From Xiphydria camelus (lineage: Eukaryota > Arthropoda > Insecta > Hymenoptera > Xiphydriidae): a stretch of DNA of 64,000 nt. Where the stretch lies: the NCBI GenBank assembly GCA_963678675.1, contig OY783193.1, forward strand, positions 1,247,501 through 1,311,500, given 5' to 3'. Position numbers and translations under genes: made by a program. The notes beneath the pieces were generated by a model. That model was not told where the DNA came from. It searched no databases and worked only from the letters and a program-made list of their open reading frames with translations. Each line of letters begins with the position of its first letter. Positions within the stretch are counted from its first letter, which is position 1. Below, piece after piece: positions 1 through 12,283 of the stretch.

Positions 1-1351
1 CATCGACAGTCGGCGCACGGATGATTGCGTCGCCCGTTGCGCCCGCCACCTGATCAACCGAGGCGCCGTCGGAACATTTGGGCAGTCGCCAATACGCTTC
101 ACCGGCCAAAATATTAATGTGCCTTAATGTCGTCGTCTCTCGCGCTCGACGTTATTATATATCTATATGCGCGCGTGGCCGCGGAGACTACGCGTATACG
201 TACGACGAGACGCGGCGGGGGATCTACGGTGGTGTGGAGCGCGCGCGAGACGAACCCCCCGCATACCAGCGGAAAGAGGGCGCGCGACGACGATCGCGGG
301 GAATCGTCGAATCGAATCGCGACCGCGTCCGATCCCTCGTTCATCCGCGGATGGAGGTGGAAGCGAAGGATCTTGGCACGCTCGGGACAAAATGGCGGAT
401 GAACAGGGGCCTGCCGAAGGACGTGCGTGTCGCGAGAGGTCCCTCGATAAAGGGTCCAGCGGACGCGAGTCGGTAGAATCTGTCCGGCATGGAACAAATG
501 GAGTGATTAGTGGTATTTCACACGGCAGAAGTTGTCCTCGAGAGGGACGCAGACAGCACAGAGCTTACCGTTGCGCGTTGTAAGTATTATAATTAGGTTA
601 AGATGATAAAACGCATCTAGTGTGACGCAATTTAGTTATTCGAACCAAAATAGGTACTGGTCAGTTGAACCAAATATCTAGTTACTGCACAACAAAATGA
701 TTAGTTATTCCACACCTCTCATTGCAAAAACTGCAATTCATATACTTGCATGTGTGATACATCAGTGGTACTGTTGACTCTGGAACATCTCGAATGTTGC
801 TATGGATATGAAATTAATTTTTATTCGGCACAGTAGAAGTCGTGATGTACAACGGTTCTCGGTGCTGTATCGTTCCGGAGGACAACTTCTGCTATGTGAA
901 ATATCACCTCTTGTACAAATTTCTCTTTCCGAATTGAAGTCCAGAGCTCCGAACGGGCGACGCTGATAATAACGTCGGTGCTCGGATTTTGCGAGAAATC
1001 GCGATCTCCCGTTCCCCCGAAAAATATAATTAGCTGAGTACGTACGCGTCTCCCGCGAAAGTTCGCGAAGCGGACGCGCGTCATCTCGAAGCGACCGGAG
1101 ACCCGCGCGCGCCGTTTGGCGAAGGAGGACCGTTTAGCATAATTGTCGGACGCCGCCGCGACGATGCCACCCGTCACAACAAGCGACGTTCACGCATCGC
1201 GCGCCCCGCCACTTTTTTCAAATTGTCATCGCACACGCCTAATCGCGTTAGCCGGGCCCGGACGACTCTCTCTCCTTCGCCCTGTCTTTCCATCTCGGGA
1301 GTTATCCGCCCGTAGATATTAACGTCGCGTCCAGGCCGCCGAGTACGCGTA
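1..1351. other. No gene recognised; CpG-rich DNA with one repeat
   Basis: Apart from the family E repeat at 590-715 I see only unsupported open frames in GC-rich sequence. None has recognisable protein content or convincing splice signals. Confidence 0.6.
590..715. mobile_element. AT-rich interspersed repeat, family E copy 1
   Basis: The stretch ATTAGGTTAAGATGATAAAACGCATCTAG and the neighbouring ACTGGTCAGTTGAACCAAAT recur, inverted, at about 40690-40855. The ends are not clear. It is probably a degraded DNA element. Confidence 0.5.
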
Positions 1352-1588
1352 CACTGATTGTGAGAGAAAAATGGTATACTCGATGAAATCTGCGTTTACG
1401 GGTGGGGAATGCAGAATTAGTTGCTCCGACTAAAAAATTTGATTATAGCGATTAACGGCTGCTCGAAGGAAACAAGCTGTGGTCCATTCGAGTCGATTGT
1501 CAATCCAAATAACTGAGTCTGCATTCCTCCACCCGTAACCGCCGATTCAGTCAAATCTACTAGATACATTTTTTTCACAGTGTCACAG
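1352..1588. mobile_element. Foldback MITE, family B copy 1
   Basis: The ends are imperfect inverted repeats of about 60 bases: the left arm carries GGGTGGGGAATGCAG and the right arm its near complement, CTGCATTCCTCCACCC. The element is short, non-coding and AT-rich in the middle. A related copy lies at 10298-10541. No transposase is present, so the class is not known. Confidence 0.65.
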
Positions 1589-1629
1589 TCGCGAAGCTCT
1601 CTGGGACGATAGTTTCCTGTGTAAATACA

Positions 1630-2127
1630 CCGAGAGAAAAGGTTCAGGCGAATACGAACCTAATAGGATTTATTTCAAATAAATAGGAATTAATTTCCAC
1701 CAGACAATAGTTTATTTGAATTTGATAAATGAAGGGTACAAGAATAAAACAGGGAATGTCCACTTTTCGTCGAAAATTGGGTTTTCATCGCTATCTATAG
1801 TATTTTATGTGCACTTTTTGGTGGTAGGACTGTTACAGGAATAAAACGATACATGTCCACAGAAAATGCAAATAAAATATTGGTATACAGGCATAAAACA
1901 AGAGATCCCCAAGCTTAAAAAGCTTAATTTCTTAAGATTTTGTTTTTGTGACATTCCCTGTTTTATTTCTGTACCCTTCAAATATTTTGCACATCTTTTT
2001 AATCGAGTACGAACCTAGTAGAACATCTATCTAATTCAACCAGACTTTTGTTCGATGTGAATAAATTCCAGCTCATCTCCGATAAATTTTTCCATCGAGT
2101 TCGTATTCGACTAGACCTTTTCCCTGG
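1630..2127. mobile_element. MITE family A, copy 1 (interrupted by a younger element)
   Basis: Family A has long inverted repeats whose outer end reads CAGGGAAAAGGTCTAGTTGA and then continues through a GAACCTAATAGAAAAATTT-like block. Here the right end (CTAGACCTTTTCCCTG) is good and the left end is degraded. A 249-bp element sits inside it at 1731-1979. Other copies: 27396-27635, 41990-42238 and 53161-53445. Confidence 0.75.
1731..1979. mobile_element. Foldback element nested in a family A MITE
   Basis: The ends are inverted repeats of at least 30 bases: GAAGGGTACAAGAATAAAAC on the left against GAAGGGTACAGAAATAAAAC read from the right. AAAT flanks both sides (1727-1730 and 1980-1983), consistent with a 4-bp target duplication. 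The host MITE resumes immediately outside, so this insertion is the younger of the two. Confidence 0.75.
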
Positions 2128-3544
2128 GTGTGTGTGTAGCGCGCAAAACGTAAACTTTGCGGTTTCGATATCCTCCGGATTTTTCTCGCCGCGAATGACC
2201 ACCCTCTCCGCGCCGACGAGCAAGAAAGGAATGAAAAAAGGAAACGGCGCAGCGCGAGGGAAGCTTTTTACTCGCGGCGATTCGAGCGAGGCCGAAGAAA
2301 ATCGCATCGCACGCGACCTCGGCTTTGAGAGCGCTACAGGGCGTCGAGGGAAGGACGTCGTACCTAGAAGTTATTACGGCGTTCGCGTAAAACATAATTA
2401 GATAACGCTTGGCGAGGTGATGCCACCGCTGCCGCGCGCCGCTGGAACATGTACTCGTCGGGGTCAGGGGCTCTCAAAGCGTGGCGAGAACGGCCGACGG
2501 GGGATATCGGATCGTGTACGACAATTTTCGACGCGTCGTTAGTCGTTCGGAGGCGATGAAGCTCGCGAGAAACACGCGTTTCCTCGAAAGCAAGCGATTT
2601 CGTTGAAAACTAATAGCGGGAAGGATCGATAAACACACTCTTGTTTGCATTTTAAATGTACCTACGGAAACCAGTATTCGCGTGAGCCGAACGAGAGGCT
2701 ACATCCGATAAATAAGAAACTAGATAGCGGTCGTTCGCGAATCGCTTTCTCATCGCGGTCGAAGATTAACGGGACCGAAAGTGGACGCCTGTATCGGCGA
2801 AAACACCAAATTTTCCACGAATGCGATGCCTTAACGCGTCAGCGGCTCATCGATCTATACGTAATTATAATATATCGCCACGCTCGCGAGAGACCAATTA
2901 AACGGCAACGGTATCTTTGCCAAACATTAGTTTCCATTAGCTACTCGATATTAAATTCCCGTAATTGCGTTAATTATCCGAAGCGCTTATTCCGGAGTAA
3001 ACCAATTAGTCGTCCCGAAGAACCGCAGTCGCCCGCCGCCAAGACGAACAAGACCATCGCGAGTGACGATCGCTCGTCGCGAATGCGCACGCGAGTTAAC
3101 TCTTTCTTTGTTTGCGACAAATTCGTGAGGATGTAAAAACCCCCTGGCGCATTTCGCGCTATCGTGCACCTCGCGGACCGCGTTTACCTGCAGGGATCGC
3201 GGTATACCTACGCGCGAGGGTGTCTTCCGCGCGGTGCTGGCTGCCTTCCAAAAAAACGGAATAACGCGTACCTACCTATCGCCGCTACAGTGATTCCATA
3301 TGCGCGCTCGTCTCCCGGGAACGTTTTCTCGGCCTATTATTCCTGTTTACTTCTTACCTACTTTTTTTTTTTCGTAGCGATAAACACCGAGGAAAGAAAT
3401 TGCACGAATACGATTTTTATTATTTCCTCTTACAGATGCGGAACAGATGCGGAGTAATTCGTCGTGAGTCGTTGGTAAGTAGGTGCATGATAAATGGAAA
3501 ATAATTCCTCGACGCGATCAAGTTGCACTTCGGAAAATTGAGTA
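2128..3544. other. No gene; AT-rich, TAAT-rich island
   Basis: Around 2640-3010 the sequence is balanced in composition, with several TTAATTA/TAATTA/ATTAG-type words (for example near 2860-2970) of the kind homeodomain proteins bind. It could be a regulatory element of the neighbouring developmental gene; this is inference from composition only. Confidence 0.3.
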
Positions 3545-3705
3545 GTAACGGCGAAAATTGAACAATAGACCAGCCAGAATAGTAAATAGGCGACAGCTTC
3601 GACAATATCGCGTTGAATGATCTGCAGCATAGTAATTATTATTCTGCAGATTGCCGTGTACCATTCTGGCTGGTAATCGTTACCGTTCAATTTTCTCCGT
3701 GTATA
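3545..3705. mobile_element. Foldback element, family C copy 1
   Basis: Inverted arms of about 40 bases (GAAAATTGAAC...ACCAGCCAGAAT and its complement) flank a second, inner palindrome around CTGCAGCATAGTAATTATTA. The segment CGACAGCTTCGACAATATCG occurs again in both arms of the element at 27260-27735. Confidence 0.65.
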
Positions 3706-6394
3706 AATTGAAGCGTAGCTTCGATCAATCGAGCTCAAAATCGCGCTATTCGTCGACCAACATATCACATACGTACCCGGTACATCCGGAGAGGAGCACA
3801 CGTTTCACGTGCTCACTTCAGCCCCGTTTCACCCGCTCGCTCACCGAGCAACAAAGTTTGAATTTATATCACTAAGACGATATAAACGTCGTAAATCATT
3901 ATTATAATAACGGACGCACGCGCAGCGCCGGAGCCAAGCGAGGGGGGTTGGGGGGCGCGGTAGCGCGGAATATACGTACATTCGAGCACAGCGCGGCCGG
4001 AGAACGCAACGCGAAGGAGAGCGAGTCAAAACAGAAACGTTAAATCACATCGCGTCCCCGGCAGTCCGCGAGCCGCTCTTCGCCGAGGAGAGCGAGGAGG
4101 TGGGAGAGAGAATGAGAGGTGGCGTCGGTGGCAGCGGCGAAGGGACGGCGAGGGCGAGCGGGGTATTTACATTGCTAATGTATCGCCGGCCTAACTTCTA
4201 ATTAAACAAATTCGCACAACTCAGCGCGCGCCGCGGTTGCCTGAGGATTGCCTTGGCCCGAGGGCGGCGGCAAGGCGCGCGGGGAGGGAAAGGCGAAGGG
4301 AGTCGTCCCCCGGCTTGGAGAGGGGTCGCTCGTTAGCGCTCTTAACGCGACTTACCGCCTGGAGCGCGAGCCCCGGAGCCTCTGATTCATCGAGAAGAAG
4401 GAATGAATATTTATAAGAAACTGCAAAATAGTATTCCTCCCAGCCTCGTCCCTCTCGCTCCGTTCTCCGTTCTAGCGTCTTTCTCCCTCTCCATCCCGCC
4501 TCCGGTCCGCCGGGTATCCGTGGCAGTCGATTATATTGGCCGTGAAAGGGTTCGCTTCCTCTCTCTTTCCCTGGCACGCGGGCTGCGTACTTCTGTTTCC
4601 GCTCTCCTCGGCTTCCGCGCGCGCGCGAGACGCTCTTTTTTCCTCCCCTCCGCTTCTCTCGTCACTTCCTCTCGCTCTCTTCCTTTGCTCGCCCCTCTTC
4701 TCCGCTTCGCGGAATCGCGACTGTACAGGGTGGGGGTGGGGGAGGGTCTCTCTTCGGGAGAACGGAGCGCGAGACGCGTACCTACGTTTCTGGAATCGGG
4801 CCGCGATACGGAGAGCGATCTAATCGGCGATTTGAATTTAGAGCCCGTAGTTATCCTGCCGGGGAGACGGAGAAAGAGAGAGAGAGAGAGAGAAAGAAAG
4901 AAGTTGGTATCCAGTCGGTTCCACGGCGCCGAGGAGAATGTTAATGTTGGATTATAAAAATGTCGCCGGGTTCTTTCGCAGGAAACCCTCCTCCCCGACC
5001 CCTCCAACGTGCCGGGAGAACCGAGGTGTCGTGAACACCTTGCGACGAGGATTAAGGGTGCGCGACGACGCAGCGATCCGATAAGAGCCCGCGGGACGAC
5101 GAGCCGCTGCATCGTGCAGCGCGTAGACCGCGGGGAGGACACGGTCATCGCGCGTGTGCAGGGGATGCATACATCACGCTAATGCCTCGCATTTTTCCAA
5201 GTCCCTTTGACTAATCGGCGCCGATCCGCCGAGATATGCCGCCTCTCCTGTCGAGTACAAAGTGTCTATTTGGCGGCTGTCACCGCCTCTAATTACGTCG
5301 TTGAAAGGTGTATTAAGGAGACAGGGTTCGGGTCGGTCCGAGTCACGTGCTCGCGGAAAGGACCGCATCGATCGTTTAGTCGTAAGAATTTGAGACGACG
5401 CGGGGAGGTCGAAACGTCATTGAAATTTATTTGTCGTGTTCGAGACGCACGAGAGCGAGGAGGATGCGGCGAAACGCGGAGAAAGTTTCGCGCCGTGTGG
5501 GGTCCCACGCTCGCTTCCGGTCGCGTCCACTATCAGCGCGCGCACTTCCGGCGTCTCGTCGACTCTCGATTGCACCGTAATAAAACGCGGTCGTGTCACC
5601 TGCCTAGCCGATGGAAGGGCGCGACGATTTCGATAAGACGCCGCGCGACAATGAAGCCGTTGTGTCGTTTTCGTGTGTCGCGAGCCGACGGCGACCCGCG
5701 GAATTTATTCGCAGGTGCGGCGAGGCGAACGTACTTTTTTTTCGTAGGTGTATGAATATAGGTTCTGAGACACGATCCTTTCGCTATCTCGATTTTGGGA
5801 TCTCGATGGAAACGAGAAATTAGAATCGAATGAATTCGGAAGAAAGAGGAAGCGAGAATTCCAGATTGGAGTACAACGTCTTCCACATTCATAGATATAA
5901 TATCTGCGTTATATCGAAGTATATGTACGAGTTCGCGTTTCCTTACACTCTCCCCGACCATACATCCCTCCTCCTTTCAGCTCCTTCCGCCTCCGGACGA
6001 GAAGACACCTCCCACTCTCGGTCTCACAACGTCGACTCCGCTTATCGTCCTCGATATCTCGCAATCTCCCTCGAACGGCCCAGGTAAACAGGTGCATGAG
6101 CTGGAAAGCTCCACCGTGGCACCGTTTTGAACAGGCAGCCGCCACTCGAACGACTACAAAGGTGGCCGCCGCGCGTTATGACGCAAGACACCAGGATCAT
6201 ATTTACCCGTGGTCTGTCCTCGGTCGGCGCTCGACGTGCCGAAGATAATCCGCGAATTGCTTTACTGCGCGCGACGTGGCGCGCGCCTCCTTTGTTCGCG
6301 CGCGGCCTCTGAGCTCGGCGCGAGACGATCGAGGAATTGATCGCGGCTGTTTTTTAAGTTATAACTTCTTTCCGGAAAGATTTTCGTTCATGCG
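3706..6394. other. No gene recognised; GC-rich with C/T- and GA-rich tracts
   Basis: Pyrimidine-rich tracts (4430-4700) and a short GA run (4879-4893) give long but low-complexity open frames on both strands. A TAAT-rich patch lies at 4155-4215. Nothing codes convincingly. Confidence 0.5.
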
Positions 6395-6575
6395 AACATG
6401 ATTTTCGTGTTCGGCGACCCCCGAAAAGTAGGAAACGACTCGTCGCACGGACATCTGCGACGATCACCGTGGACCGAATCTGGATGCTGGGGTCTCGTGG
6501 ACCGTACAGCTTTCTGGAGCGGGATGTCTTACGACGGACCTACTGTAGTCGTTTCCTACTTTTTCGGGGGCTGAG
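6395..6575. mobile_element. Foldback element, family D copy 1
   Basis: The arms are inverted complements: CCCCCGAAAAGTAGGAAACG at 6418-6437, with its near complement ending at about 6571. The inner part (GTGGACCGAATCTGGATGCT) recurs on the opposite strand at 18905-19080. Non-coding. Confidence 0.6.
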
Positions 6576-9500
6576 GATCCAATTCCGCCGTGCAAAAAGT
6601 TCTAGCTTCATCCGTGTAAACGTTGCATCCGGTTACTTTATACTGGAAAGACTCGCAGCCGAATAAACGGAATTTATGTCGCACGATGATACTGGAGGAT
6701 GCACGGGGCATGCCTCCTCTTCTCCCGCGGTCTTTGTTTGTCAAGTTTTCAGGTGGGTCACCAAGACCTCCCTACAATTGGCCGCCTTCCAATATACAGA
6801 GTTGTAACAACACGATAGTTGGGTCTTTTCTTTGGAACGGCTACTAGACAAATCAACTCGTTAACAAGTTGGACACGTGGCGAGTTAAAATTTAAGAGAG
6901 AGCTACAGTCTCCCGTATAGTTGATCCACTAAGGGGAAGATCCTTATTTTAACTGTCGCCAGTTTCAATGAATTTCCAAAGCCACCGGCAAGTCGAATTC
7001 ATAAGCCAATCTTTCTCCTGTCTTCAAATTATTTTCAGAGTACTCCAGAAAAAAATGAGGATGAGCTCCACGAAAAATATTACATCGATCTCCGACAGTA
7101 AATAAAAATACACAATAAAAAGAACTCTAATCTTCTTCAAAATCCGAGGATCGTTTCCTCCGTTCGAATAGAGCGCCGCGAAAGGAGGAGGAGAGAGATG
7201 AGTACACGAGGAGCGGTAGTCCCCTTTGTTCCAATTTCTCTTTTTCTCATTGTTGGGCAGCCCTCTCGCGCACCCTCCTCCCCTTCGCGCGGTGCAAATT
7301 GCGCGGCGAAATCTCTAATTTGTGGTCGCCAACGCGCGGGGTTCGTCCCTCTCTCTCGCTCTCGTCTTGAAAATATAAGAGCATTGTAAAGTTTTGAATA
7401 ACGGGGTTGGCGGGGCGATAGAATGACGTGTTTATAAGCGCGCTCGCGCGTGTGTGGGAGCGCAGCGAGCGAGCGGCACTTTGTGGAGTCGTAAAACAGC
7501 GGCTGCCCTGTAAATCTGTGCCCGAGTGTGGCAGCCCTGACAGATTCTCGCCCTCTCCCCGCCAGCCCTATTCCACCGCCTCCTTCTCCTCCTCCTCCTC
7601 CTCCTCCAGCGGCTCCACATCCACCTTCTCTTCTCTTCTCTTCTCCTCCACCTCGTCCCTCTCGCGACTTCTCGCCCACATCGGTCGTCCCGTAATGAGG
7701 CCGCCGCCGCCGCCGCCGCTGCTCGTAGGTACCGGCGTAAGCACCGGCATACATAATCCGAAGTTAGTCGCGATAGATAATTAGATATCCTTTTGTAATC
7801 TTTGGAAAAAACAGATCGCCTCGTAAACATCGACATTTTATTTCGTCAAGGCGCGCCTTTTCGATCCGTCTCGCGCGGCCGTTTGGAGGCAAAGGGTCTC
7901 AGGTGGGTCGAGCTCTAACTTATGGCGCGCGTAGGCGGTATACGGAGGATTTTTCAAATCGGTCGAAATTATTATCAAACATTAGAGTCGGAGGACTGAC
8001 AAAAGGATTCGGGAATTACCATCTTAGTATTTATTTTTGTCGATGAAGTCGAGCGAGATATCACATTTCCGTATAGTTCTCTTAAATAAAGAGTGAAGCG
8101 TCTCTGATTGAAGAATATCAAAGATGGGTTCGACAGATCTCGGAATATAATCATCGGTATATCGCGAAGATATTTAGTTCCCGATTTGTGCAGGACGGAA
8201 ATAATGCGCGGAAACGACGAGCGACCGAAACTGTAAACGACGTTTGCAGTCAATGATGCAGTCAATGACGAACGTTAGAGGGATCCTTGCGATACGAGCC
8301 TAGAGAACTGGTAGGGTGCAGCGTGAGTTGCGAGTTTCTGATTCCAAGTCGTCGCGTCTTCGCTCCGCGTCACTGGGTGGGCACGGCGCTTACACCTTTA
8401 GATCTCGAGTCTACGGTTCGTTTACACGTTTGAAAAAGCGGCAGTAACTTTGTAGTCACAAAGCTTCCCCCGGTCATAAAAGTGAGGTTAATCTAAACCG
8501 TAAAGATTTAATGGGTTTCGGTTATCGCGCTCTCTCGAATTACGGTTCTCCAGAGGGACCGGGAGAGAGAAAAAGAGAGAGAGAGAAAGTGTGGTCCGCC
8601 ATCGTCGTGGGATCGGTGTTTATTAATTAACATTCTTCCAGAAAGAAGAAAGCTGCTCGACTCTTCCGCTCGTGAGCGATGTGACAAAGAAATACCGATT
8701 TACAGATTTCCATCGACGACTACGACGAAACGCGGCGTCTCCTTCGCTCTGTGTACGCGTAGGTCACTCGACGTCCCTCCGAGAGCAATGCGAGCTGGGA
8801 CCCCTCTTACACATAAATTCGCTAAAACGCCTCGGCAACGGCCCCCGTCCGCTCCTCGCCATTCACACGCCCTCCTCTACCGCTCGCGAGACGAGTTTGC
8901 AACTTTGTAATCTACCTTGCCAGGGCGCGCCGCGACCCTTCTTCTTCTCTTCCGCGCTAAAGTATCCGTAACCGCCGACTTTCCTCGAGTTCTCTCGGAT
9001 CGGGTCGGGGACCGCGACATTGTCTTCCGGAACCCACTTATGTGTAAACGAGCGTGCGTACCGTGCGCGATGACACTTTCTCGAGTAGCCGCGCAACTAG
9101 TCCCCCGCTACGTCCTTCTTGTTACCAGTTACAGTCGGGGGGTGGGACGCCGCGGCGCACGTGTGGTCAGCCGGACCGCGGAGTGTCGATGCCGTCGGCA
9201 CGGGAAAGAAAAAATATATGTCCTGAGTGATAGGAAACTGTCCGTCGCGTTCGCGGTGAGGACGAAGGAGGGGGCGAGAGATTGTATGTATATTTTCTAC
9301 GTAACGCGTAGCATAGCGTAGCATTACGTAGCGTGTAGCATGACATAGCCGCAGCATATCACAGCGGCTACCCAAATAAAGGAGAGGAGAGGAGAAGCGA
9401 GAGTTGTTTGTGTGCGCATGTCTCGTAACTCTGTCACGCGGCGCCCTCCGAGGAGGGTACGCGAGTGGCGCGTACCACCTACTCTCTCCCTCTCTCTCCT

Positions 9501-10297
9501 CCTCGTATAACGTGTTCCCCGGCGTGTAAATTGTACGCAACAGATGTAGGTATCCTTGCTGCCGCTGCTGTAGCGCGCGAGCGGAGGAGTGAGCCGTCAG
9601 TGCTGCATCGGTGTTCGCTCCGAATACGTCAGCCGGTGTGCAGCGCGCTGAGATCCTTCGTATCGTTCGATTCGTATTGCGTCTGGAGCGAGGAGGAGAT
9701 GCCACACGCTTGAATTCCGTTGTCCATACGCCTCAGCGCGAGTCATCCTCGAATCTTTCAATCGGGAGAATCCTTCTCGAAATCCGCACAGAATCCTTCC
9801 GCTATTTGTGTACCCAGTCGCGCGGCGGCTGCCGGTGCCTCCCGGCTGCGGTGGCACCTATTTGTAATAAATTCATATCATAATGCCAACGCAAATATTT
9901 AATAGCGGAGGAATGATGGCTCGCGGCTACGATCATCAGCTATTTATTTATAAATGCTGCGTTGCGGCGGCTCGTCCCCTTTCCCTCCTCGCATTCGTCT
10001 AATCGCGCGCGCGCGAGAGGTCTAATCGCGCGCGCGCGAGAGAGAGAGAACGAACGACGTCGATTCTGCTGCTTTTACATTCGCGATTGATACAGCAATA
10101 ATGTATCGGCCCGAGGAAGGAAGGCTACATCCAATCTATCCGAGGCGCTGCTTATATCCGGCCAGTTTACGATGTTATGCTAACCCGAATCTCTGACGAG
10201 GCGCCGTCGACAGGCAAAACACCTTGTTAGTCACTCGCTCTCTGCCCACGACAGATCTTCTTACCGCGGAAGCTGTACGGTGCGAACGATCGTCGAT
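6576..10297. other. No gene recognised; simple repeats and one AT-rich island
   Basis: CTC/CCG trinucleotide repeats at 7570-7720 produce Ser-, Arg- and Glu-rich spurious frames. The stretch 9850-10200 is lower in GC, with ATTTATTTATAAAT-like words and no frame, and may be regulatory. Confidence 0.4.
9297..9345. repeat. Short GTAGC-type minisatellite
   Basis: Imperfect tandem copies of a roughly 9-10-base unit of the form TACGTAGCGTAGCAT. Non-coding. Confidence 0.6.
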
Positions 10298-10541
10298 ATA
10301 CAGAGAACAAAATTGTAGATCTTACTAAATTGGCGGTCACAGGCGGGGGAACGCCGATCACGTTACTTGAATTAAATAATTTGGTTATAATTAATTATAG
10401 GTAATGATTAAAAATTGTTTGACAGAAACAAACTGTAGTCAAGTCTAGCAAATTACTAGTTCAAGTAACTAGATCTGCGTTCGCCCTCGCCCGTCACCGC
10501 TAATTTAGTCCGATCTATCACATTTTTTTTTTCAGTTCACA
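10298..10541. mobile_element. Foldback MITE, family B copy 2
   Basis: This element has inverted arms like those at 1352-1588. The left arm holds AAATTGGCGGTCACAGG, and the right arm reads as its near complement through CGTCACCGCTAATTTAGTC. The centre is AT-rich and there is no open frame. Confidence 0.6.
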
Positions 10542-11738
10542 AAAAGCGAGAAGGATCGACGATTCGTCGGAGCGCGCGTGGCGTCCTGCGGTGAGAATTG
10601 AGAATATTCCTTCTCGTGCTCGAGCGAACTTCTCGACTCGCTAAAGTGCAGCGGAGGTGCGAGCGCCTACCGACCGCTCTGCGCGACTCCAGCTGGCTCT
10701 CCCACGCGTGCGCCTCGACTGACGTCTTCATCATCCTCGCCCGGTGGGGCAGTCGCCGCTGCCGGGTTCCATTTTCGAGTTACCTGCGAGCCGCGTTGGA
10801 AAATAAACGGTCTGGCGTTTCTGGAATGCCACCGCTCTTCGGACCCTTTCTTTTCGGCGATCGGCGGTGATAGGCGACGCCGGTGCAGCTCCGGATCACA
10901 TTTTCCTCCATATTCGCTCGTTCTCGCGACATTCCCCTTTTGTTTATACGTCCGTGCGATCGCGTATCGACTACGGCTATCGATTTTCCAAGCAGTCCAC
11001 GTCCCACGTTCTTGTTACATACATCCACCGCACCGACGCGGACGCGTTCAACGTGTGTATCCGCTTCTATTATATTCCCGCCGCTCCGTCGGATTAAGCT
11101 TCGATGTCATCGATGGCGCGGGCATGAAGTAGGTACGGAACGGTCGCACGGACAGCAGTTATCGGCGACCACGACCGCCACAAATCTCGCCTATCTGTAG
11201 ATCTCCGGGTTTTTGGTGGCCCTCTAATGCCTCTGCTCGCCTCGGCCCGGCTCCATGTGACCATAGTTCGCTCTCCCTCCTTCGTTCTCTCTCTCTCCTT
11301 TCATCCTGCGCGTATCTACCTATCTCTTTCTCTCTCTTTCTCTCTCACTCCCACTCGCTCCCTCTGGAAGCTGGGCTACGCTTCGATATATACGGTCGGG
11401 GGACGGACTGCTGGTATAGATAGCGACTAGAGGCCCCATAGCTCTTGCCGGGCACATAAAGAACAGAAACGCCCGGACGTGTCCAAGACGGACTGCGCTT
11501 ACGCGGACGCGGATTGTCGGAGAGGGAAGCAGGGAAGAGGAGAGGGCGTGGGAGGAGGAGGAGGGGACCGCGGCGGGGGAGGAGACGGTCGAAAGGGGAG
11601 ACGAAGGACGTAGGACACGTCGCAAGTCGCGAACGAGAGATTTGTGTTCGCCGAGTTCATGGAGGCCGATCGCCCAAGAATTACAGGTTTCGATGGGGGC
11701 CCCGTATTATCAACCCGATACTCGTCAGCGGTTCTCAA

Positions 11739-11742
<4 letters not shown>

Positions 11743-11797
<55 letters not shown>
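11743..11797. repeat. (TC)n microsatellite
   Basis: An uninterrupted TC dinucleotide run of 55 bases. Open frames over it are repeat artefacts. Confidence 0.98.
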
Positions 11798-11799
<2 letters not shown>

Positions 11800-12266
11800 A
11801 GGCGACGAGAGAAAAGGCACCCCCTCGCCTTTTCGAAGCGGCGATCGAACGTCCGCGCTGTCACGCGGATACGGAAAGCGAGTACGCTGCACGCACCGGA
11901 TATATATTCACATTCGGAGCGGATATATATCGTCCCGAGGGAAAGGGATGGTCGCTCGTTTTAAAAGTGAGGGTTAGTTTAAGCGCCACTCGAGAATCGG
12001 TAGCCTCCCCGGTGTTTTATTTTATCCTCTCCGCTCCATAAGATCGCATTCTTTACGACCCATTAGACGAATTCATTACCAGCCAGAGGCAATAGGTAGG
12101 TGAGGTCCGTAAGCCCTCTCTTCTTCTTCTCCTCCTCTTTCTCTCCTCTTTCCCTCTCGTCGCGGCATCTCTTTTTCTCACTCGCCTTACCGTAGCACGG
12201 GTTTCGTAGCTCGCTCCTCTCTCCTACGGTGAACCTTCTTCGATGCTTCTCGTCGCCTCGTCGCCT

Positions 12267-12283
12267 CCCCCCCCCCCCCCCCC
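12267..12283. repeat. Poly-C run
   Basis: Seventeen consecutive C. Similar homopolymers: C at 26234-26249 and G at 51337-51352. Lengths in such runs are prone to sequencing error. Confidence 0.9.

Noticed and set aside
4531..5148. 205-codon minus-strand frame
   Set aside because: Arg/Ser-rich translation of GC-rich and CT-rich DNA with no domain, matching neighbouring artefacts.
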